From NCBI GenBank assembly GCA_021464245.1, contig JADCRB010000032.1, positions 1 through 64,000 of the forward strand: a stretch of 64,000 bases of DNA, given 5' to 3'. Of the stretch, positions 58,352-64,000 are shown piece by piece (position 1 is the stretch's first letter; each line of letters opens with the position of its first letter). The translations under genes were made by a program, and so were the position numbers. The DNA comes from Carallia brachiata (taxonomy: Eukaryota > Streptophyta > Magnoliopsida > Malpighiales > Rhizophoraceae). Under the pieces are notes generated by a model. The model was given only the letters and a program-made list of their open reading frames with translations, searched no databases and had not been told where the DNA came from.

Positions 58352-59929
58352 GTGCTTTTCATCACATGAAAAGATTAACAATTAGAAAGATAGCTGTCCT
58401 GTTGGCAGGTCATTATTAAGAAATCATGGATGCTGCTATCAGAGCATTAGGTATGAACTACGAACTGCCGATGAATGCTTGACATTTCACAATTTGAAAG
58501 ATGAAATTATGATTTGCTCATTTATTTGTATCTTTTGTAGGCATTAAGTAATTATTTCAGCATGTTTCACTGGTGAGGTCTGTTCAAACTTACATTAGCG
58601 ATGGTCTACTGGACTTGTGTTAAAGTAGCTACAATTTACTTTTGAAATTATTCAAAATCGTCTTGCGCTCCTTCAACTTGTATTAAATACTTTAAAGCGT
58701 TTGTATGATAGCTGCTGACAAGGGTTGTATTTTAGCCTTATGGAACAAGATGTTGATTTCAGTGTTGTTCGCTGTTCCATCATTGAAGTCCAGGATTACA
58801 AAGGTCTGGAATGAAGGATTCTGGTTAATATACATTCTCTCATATTTAAATCAATATCACATGCTGCAACTCTTATCTTCGTTCAAACGCTAGTTCCTGA
58901 TTTATCACTATGATATTTTCTCATGCTGTCCTTTCTGCATCTATACATAGCTTGAGCGCATACGAGGTAGACTCAATCTGCTATTTTTCTTACTCAAGTT
59001 AGTTTTGGTGTGTAGGCTTATTATAGATGAAGGAAGATGCTGGGGATGTTTTGGATGGTGAGTCAAGTGATGAGCTGAGTAAAACTTACCTTGTTAAAGT
59101 ACTGAAGCACATATTGACAGCTCCTAAGGTTTTTTTTTTTTTTTGGTTTGGGGGGGGGGGGAGTGTAAGAGACTCAAACTGCTGCTTTTCTTACTCAAGT
59201 TTGACGTGAGGAGGAGGTTTGTAGGCTTAATGTGGGTGGAGGATGTACCATGGACATGGTGTCTAAGAGTACCACAACTACATTAGCTGTACTTTTGAAA
59301 GAATTTTAGATCATCAGTATGAATTATAGACCATAGTTCTAGGTTCCTTATTGAACATGGGTCATCTCAAGACATCAAATGGGGGACGCTAAAGAGAGGG
59401 AGCTCGGAGTAGAAAATAGTGTTGCATTTTGGTGGCCAAATTTCTGTTGTGCATTTAGGGATTCATGGTTAAGCTGTTGGCCTCTTTTTTAGATCACTGC
59501 CCCAATGATGCATTTTGATGTGAGCTTGAATAAGCTGGTTGTGGTCAACACTAATGTTTTCCTTCATTAACACAATGATAGAGAGAAGATGCTGCTCTGA
59601 ATATGTTCAGGACTTGGCATGGACCATTATGGCAATGTAATCGGTCTCCTCTCCCTCTCTCTCTGAGTATATATGTGTGCGTGTGCGCGTGTGTCAAATC
59701 CTGGTATCTTGACAATTTTGTTCGTCGCATTCTGATGCAGGTTCTTTAACACCGTTCTCCAAGAGAGACAAACCCAGCTAAGGCACTCTCTCCCGGGCAT
59801 TGTGATTTGCTCTGCCTTGTGAGTCTTCTTGTTCTCCTACATTTTACTCTACTTATTACTTAATGAGATTCCTCTCCAATTATTTTGAACCTCCTGTGCT
59901 TTACATTCTTATTTGTTTCAGTCTTTAAT
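58352..59929. other. Maturase 3' flank, no gene recognised
   Basis: The proximal part is probably 3' UTR. Two related blocks, about 58970-59040 and 59167-59250, share ACTCAA-CTGCT-TTTTCTTACTCAAGTT and TGTAGGCTTA wording and form a degenerate direct repeat. A T16/G12 tract lies at 59130-59161 and a CT/GT microsatellite at 59650-59695. Confidence 0.4.
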
Positions 59930-60375
59930 GGACAGTCAACATCCACAGCAGTGGAACATTACAAGGTGGTCGAGATTGAAACTGAGGGGAATGAAATGTC
60001 AACCTGGTCCAACAATTGTCTCCTAGGCAGCCTCCGGACAGAGAAATCTTTCAATGTATGAGCCCCTTTGAACACGATGAAGCTGGTGTGGAAGCCAAAA
60101 AATTCCATGGAGGCTAAGGAACTCGACAACAATTTGTTCTCTTTTCAATTTTTGAGCCCAAAGACAAGCAATTTGTTTTGGATAATAGAGACCATGGTCG
60201 TTTGATAAGCAGGTCTTGATCATCAAGGAAATAAATGGTGACGCACAACCATCCAAAGCCACCTTATTTATGGTCCCCTTTTGGATTCACGCTTATGATT
60301 TGCCATTGAATCTTTTAATGCCATGTCTAAATATACTCGTATAAAACTGGGTAACCGAGTCGGAACTTTTTAATC
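59930..60375 (+). mobile_element. LINE ORF1 fragment (DUF4283-type)
   Basis: Frames here read pieces of the plant L1 ORF1/DUF4283 protein in order: LLGSLRTEKSFNV, then NTMKLVWKPKNSMEAKELD, NLFSFQFLSPKDKQFVL, then (frame changed) VLIIKEINGDAQPSKA-like and PFWIHAYDLP-like wording, then RIKLGNRVGTF. Stops and a frameshift break it. No ORF2 follows, so it is a dead fragment. Confidence 0.7.
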
Positions 60376-60399
60376 TCTTGATGATGAATGCTTGGGAAA

Positions 60400-60560
60400 A
60401 TAGGGAAGATTTCTATGATTCCGGTTTGAACCGAAATTAAACTAGAATTGGACCGGTCATCAATCAGAACCGGACCAATCCGATGGCATGTTTTGTTTCA
60501 GAATCAGAATTGACTAGGTCCTTCGTTTTAGGAACTATAAAACCGGCCACCCAGAACCAG
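60400..60560. repeat. Fragment related to the CCGGTT elements
   Basis: The wording CCGGTTTGAACCG, GGACCGGTCATC and AGAACCGGACCAATCCG resembles the subterminal parts of the CCGGTT MITEs. It has no clear ends and may be a truncated copy. Confidence 0.4.
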
Positions 60561-60631
60561 ATGTGCAGATGATGTTTTTTTTTTGTTTTTTTTCTCCTTT
60601 TTGAAAAAAATACAAACCAATGAGTCTTAGG

Positions 60632-61256
60632 CAATGTTGTAAATACCGAACCGGTGATTAGACCAATTAGTTTAGTAGTTTAAAATCTAACTAGTTCAAC
60701 CGATTTAATTAAAAATTGAACCGGTAAAACAGAAATTTAATATTAAATGTATAAAAAATAAATATTTATATATATTATACATAAAAATTTATATGTAACA
60801 AGTAATATTATAATATATATGTATGTATTGAAATATTTATATTTGTAAATTTAAAATAAATGATTAACAATTTATTATAAGATAAAATTAATAAATTAAG
60901 AAAATTAATAATTGTCTTAACAAAAAGAGAAATTAGTAAGTGTTAATGTATTAGTTATATAGGATGTTGTATGTATTATGTAAGAAGTATGAAAAAATAA
61001 TAAGTAAAAAAAAATAAATTACAACAAACTACAAGTTGATCTAGTAGTATGAGACTCATCTTTCTTATTAGTAGTATAGAATTTTTTATAATTATTGAAT
61101 CCGGTCAACTAAGTCAATTCGGGACCAAGTCCGTTGATCGGATTTTTGACCGACTCGATTTGATGCCAATTTAAACTATAACTCGGATTGAACCTTTGAC
61201 CGGTCACCTGTTCAACTGGTTGAACCGGTCGGTCCGATTCGGGTTTAATAAAATTG
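60632..61256. mobile_element. CCGGTT-rich hAT-type MITE, copy 3
   Basis: The ends are CAATGTTGTAAATACCGAAC and (complemented) CAATTTTATTAAACCCGAAT. The flanking 8-mers GTCTTAGG (60624-60631) and GTCTGAAG (61257-61264) match at 6 of 8 positions. CCGGT blocks lie near both ends and the core is AT-rich. It is longer and more diverged than the copies at 31264 and 53672. Confidence 0.65.
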
Positions 61257-61264
61257 GTCTGAAG

Positions 61265-63220
61265 ACAATTGTTTTTTTTTTTATTTATAAAAAAAACTGA
61301 GCTCAATATGGGAAAGATCCATCTGACACTGGGATCTCATGCAATTATTATCTATGCAAGTTCTTGTAAGCACGAAGGAGAATGTCAATTGCTATCAAAA
61401 TCGTCCCTTTTTTACACTCGTCGAGGATGAAGGTTTCGAAATGATGTCATACTTTTGTTGAAGGATTGTTGGTGGTTGAATGATGCCAGACACCTGAAAG
61501 ATACAAAAAAAAGGTTAGCAGTGGGTGGGAGTCTGATATACCCAAGTCAATAGTGCGAGACTCCTGGAAAAAGAATGCTGATTGTGTGAGGCACTTGCCA
61601 CTTTTGGTCATCATCTCACCTGAAGAATCTCAGCCAGATGTTTCACACTTCAGTTTCATCACTGCACCACGGCTTTCCCTTCCAATCTTTTCAATCCGTT
61701 TTCTTCATTTTTGAGGACCCAATTCCACCCAGATTCCAAAACGTATACAGGATTGATGCTCTCTTCCACCTGGTCAAGCGAATGGAGAGATTCTCATGGC
61801 CGCAAGGTTCCATCAAATTTGCAGCAATGGCTTCAGGAGTTGTCAATTTTTGCTTTCTCGATGTCGGTCTGAAATCGAGAAACGTCCGTGATGGGTGTTG
61901 GCGCCTGTTAGATATAGCACTCTTGTGATCAGCGACACTCGTTCACTCCTGCCTTTCTCTTCCAGAATGGTCCTCCTCGAATCTGTGTGTAGTTCTGGTG
62001 GTACATTGTCGAGGTTGATGATGTTGTGCATGGGTACTTTCTGTTTCTTTGCTTCTTGATCTCTTCCTCTCTTTTTTCACCCTCGAAGCACAGTTTTTTC
62101 CTACGATTATTTTTCAAAGTTCCCATTTTTTTTCCCCATCAATCAGCTTGTCTTCTTCTTATTGTTTTGATTCCATCAATGGGGTTTCAAAATGTAGACT
62201 TGTAGTCATGAATGTGTTCCGTATCAATTGTAGAATCGCACCAGATATTTGCTACTCTTCGTTTACAATTTTGGGGACTCTCAGTTTGATGTCTTTTATG
62301 TTTGTTTCACAAAGCAACTGTGAGAAAGAATATTCATATTTTGTTGAAGCAAGCGGAGAAGGAAGGGATGAAACTGAAATGAGAGAAAGGGGGAGACAGA
62401 GCACGCAATGGGAGGAAGACATCTATTGGACTCATTTCCGAACAGTGCACTTTTTACAGCATATTTGTGTCAATGGCCTTCAGCAATTGGTAATTTTTGC
62501 TTTTCAGGTTGCAAAGTAGCAATTGGTATATTTCGTTGTTCAGCAGTTGCTAATTTAAGCGGTGAAGATTAAGCCGCTGTTTTGTCTTAAACCTTGCAAC
62601 CCATCGTTATACCCAACCATGGAAAGGAAACTTTACTGGTTGCCACCTGTAATTGTTGTGTTGTCTAGGCATTTTCCTTTTTTTTTTTTTTTTTCTTTTG
62701 TCAATAAAAAAAGTTTAAGAGTAAGATTAGTGTTCATATCTTAAAGTTAGAAAGTACTTATAGACTACTAACAATTTACAATAATACTTATGCATTCCTT
62801 GTAATGAACTTGTAATAGTACAAATAAAATTCTTAACTATTGAGTTAACTCTTATAAATTATTTAGACATTTTTTCGTTATTGTTTTAGTTGTTCAGCTG
62901 ATTCATATATCTACCAAAGAGAAATTTTTTTAAAAAAATAAATAAATAAACACAAAAGAAGCACGAAATTGACACATTTTTGGAAGCTATTGATTGGAGG
63001 TTGGCGCGCCTTCCACGTAATCGGAGCCCAAATTCAACAAGAACACCCGGCGCGCCTTTTGAATTGGTGGCCTGTAACGGCTATAATTCGGAAATCCGAT
63101 CCCGCATAAAATAACAATATTAGATCAAAGAATCCAAATTTAATCATCAAAAGATTTTCTGATCAAGATCACACCCGTCTCCCTCTCCAATTAGGAAATG
63201 AAAAGGAGGGCTTAGTAGAA
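61265..63220. other. Intergenic, no gene recognised
   Basis: Moderately complex sequence from 61300 to 62700 contains open frames (61638-61928, 62049-62519) without family resemblance or conserved motifs. It could be a decayed gene or transposon. AT-rich DNA follows. A paired GGCGCGCC motif lies at 63003-63010 and 63049-63056. Confidence 0.35.
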
Positions 63221-63223
63221 TTC

Positions 63224-63233
63224 TATACATAAA
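63224..63233 (+). promoter_or_regulatory. TATA-like box of the last gene
   Basis: TATACATAAA lies 160 bases before the ATG at 63384. It is the only TATA-like word at a fitting distance. Confidence 0.35.
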
Positions 63234-63383
63234 GAAAGAGAGCAAAAGATTTATCGGAATTCTACTTTTTTTTCTTTGCTGTCATTGTGCTCTTCTCTGT
63301 TTTTGTTTCTTGCGATTTCGTTCTCCGACTTTTGATTTCAATTGAAGCAGAGGGGAATAATTAACTAAAAAGAAGAAGGAAAG

Positions 63384-64000
63384 ATGGGGGCTTTGTCCAA
63401 GAAACTGGAGATACTGGACTTGAAGGCATTGGGTTATGATGGGTCTTTCGAGAGACTGGTTTCTGAGGTTGAAGAGATTGTGAGCAAAGATGATAACACG
63501 GAATTGTTCTTGCGATTGCTCACTGAAAGGGTTTTTCTTGATTTCCATATCAAACGCATGAGAAAGAAGAATGGCGTGAAAGCAACAAAGGATCAAGAAG
63601 AAAAAGCTTTGTTCAAATGGAGGAGTTCTGCCAAGGCCAGGGCTTTTGGGGTTTTGCCATTCTTGGAGAAGGGTTTTGGTGATTCTGCTTCCATACCCAG
63701 AAAGAAGAGAAGCGCTGGAGTTGGATCCACACCTTCTGGAAGAAAACCTGAAGAAAGTTGGTTTAACCAATTCGGCGGACGGCAATTCCTGGCAGATTGG
63801 TACGAGAAAGAACACGGAATCAAATTGCCTATTGCACAACAACCAGAAGAAGAAGACAAGCTGATGAATGGGAAAAAGACGGAAACTTTGAAAAATAATC
63901 ACAGGAAAAAACGGCGCTTGGAGGGTGAAAATAGAGAGGAAGAGATCAAGAAAGCAAAGAAACAGAAAGTACCCATGAACGCGATCATCAACCTCGACAA
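63384..64000 (+). CDS. Unidentified basic, probably nuclear protein (5' part; runs off the window)
   Basis: An open frame starts at ATG 63384 and stays open to the last base, giving 205 codons. A stop lies in frame upstream, in the leader. The protein begins MGALSKKLEILDLKALGYDG and has an acidic, probably helical N-terminal part. A Lys/Arg-rich stretch (KRMRKKNG) follows, then a conserved-looking aromatic block (ESWFNQFGGRQFLADWYEKE), then a charged tail with NLS-like runs (KKRR, KKAKKQK). I do not recognise the family. The long codon-rich frame and the composition argue for a real gene, and the product is probably nuclear. A 206-codon frame on the opposite strand (63282-63902) is its shadow. 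Confidence 0.7.
   Translation, partial: MGALSKKLEILDLKALGYDGSFERLVSEVEEIVSKDDNTELFLRLLTERVFLDFHIKRMRKKNGVKATKDQEEKALFKWRSSAKARAFGVLPFLEKGFGDSASIPRKKRSAGVGSTPSGRKPEESWFNQFGGRQFLADWYEKEHGIKLPIAQQPEEEDKLMNGKKTETLKNNHRKKRRLEGENREEEIKKAKKQKVPMNAIINLD

Noticed and set aside
62049..62519. 156-codon frame as a possible gene
   Set aside because: No family resemblance, start context or splice pattern was seen; kept only as unexplained intergenic sequence.
63003..63056. GGCGCGCC sites as cloning-vector AscI sites
   Set aside because: No vector-like sequence adjoins them and the surroundings are ordinary plant DNA.
63282..63902. 206-codon frame on the minus strand
   Set aside because: It is antisense to the better-supported + strand gene at 63384 and has no recognisable content.

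Overview
The window is nuclear DNA of a flowering plant, most likely a woody eudicot. Genes are long, with many GT-AG introns, (CT)n/(GA)n leaders, AT-rich spacers and abundant small transposable elements. The protein families are plant nuclear families: a GPHR/GTG membrane protein, an AIPP2-type PHD protein, a plastid-envelope protein resembling Arabidopsis At1g42960, and a nuclear-encoded organellar intron maturase. All six recognisable genes lie on the + strand.

Layout. 1-2880 is a decayed L1-type LINE on the minus strand with a small hairpin transposon nested in it. 2900-10100 is gene-free and rich in transposons: a 5'-truncated LINE end with a 16-bp target-site duplication (TSD), a palindromic Mutator-like MITE, a 1.35-kb hAT derivative and a probable solo LTR. 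10232-21179 is a 13-exon GTG (GPCR-type G protein, COLD1-like) gene. Its conceptual protein is exactly 468 residues once two small indels, in exon 1 and exon 7, are discounted; as read, it is frameshifted. Its introns hold two SINE candidates and a second member of the Mutator-like MITE family. 21180-28500 is spacer with a 40-base poly-G run, a 78-bp tandem repeat next to a TATA-like box, and MITEs. 28606-40609 is an 11-exon AIPP2/PAIPP2-like gene with a PHD finger, a CCHC knuckle and a conserved AIPP2-type domain. 42.5-47.0 kb and 48.7-53.0 kb are tandem copies of a five-exon plastid inner-envelope protein gene; the second is intact (160 aa) and the first is frameshifted. 55312-58351 is a two-exon type II organellar maturase gene (869 aa) with an unusual 58-residue internal tandem duplication behind the targeting sequence. 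59930-60375 is a LINE ORF1 fragment. From 63384 an unidentified basic protein gene runs off the window.

The genes do not form an operon-like unit. Two products act in organelles (plastid envelope; intron splicing, probably mitochondrial), one in endomembranes or plasma membrane, and one in chromatin and transcription. The most notable structures are a family of three CCGGTT-rich hAT-type MITEs with recoverable 8-bp TSDs, the gene tandem duplication with decay of one copy and a post-duplication SINE insertion, the in-frame duplication in the maturase, the indels in the GTG gene, and an unexplained coding-like segment inside an AIPP2 intron. I found no convincing CRISPR, tRNA or rRNA genes. Everything is read by eye, so percent identities and database matches are not claimed.
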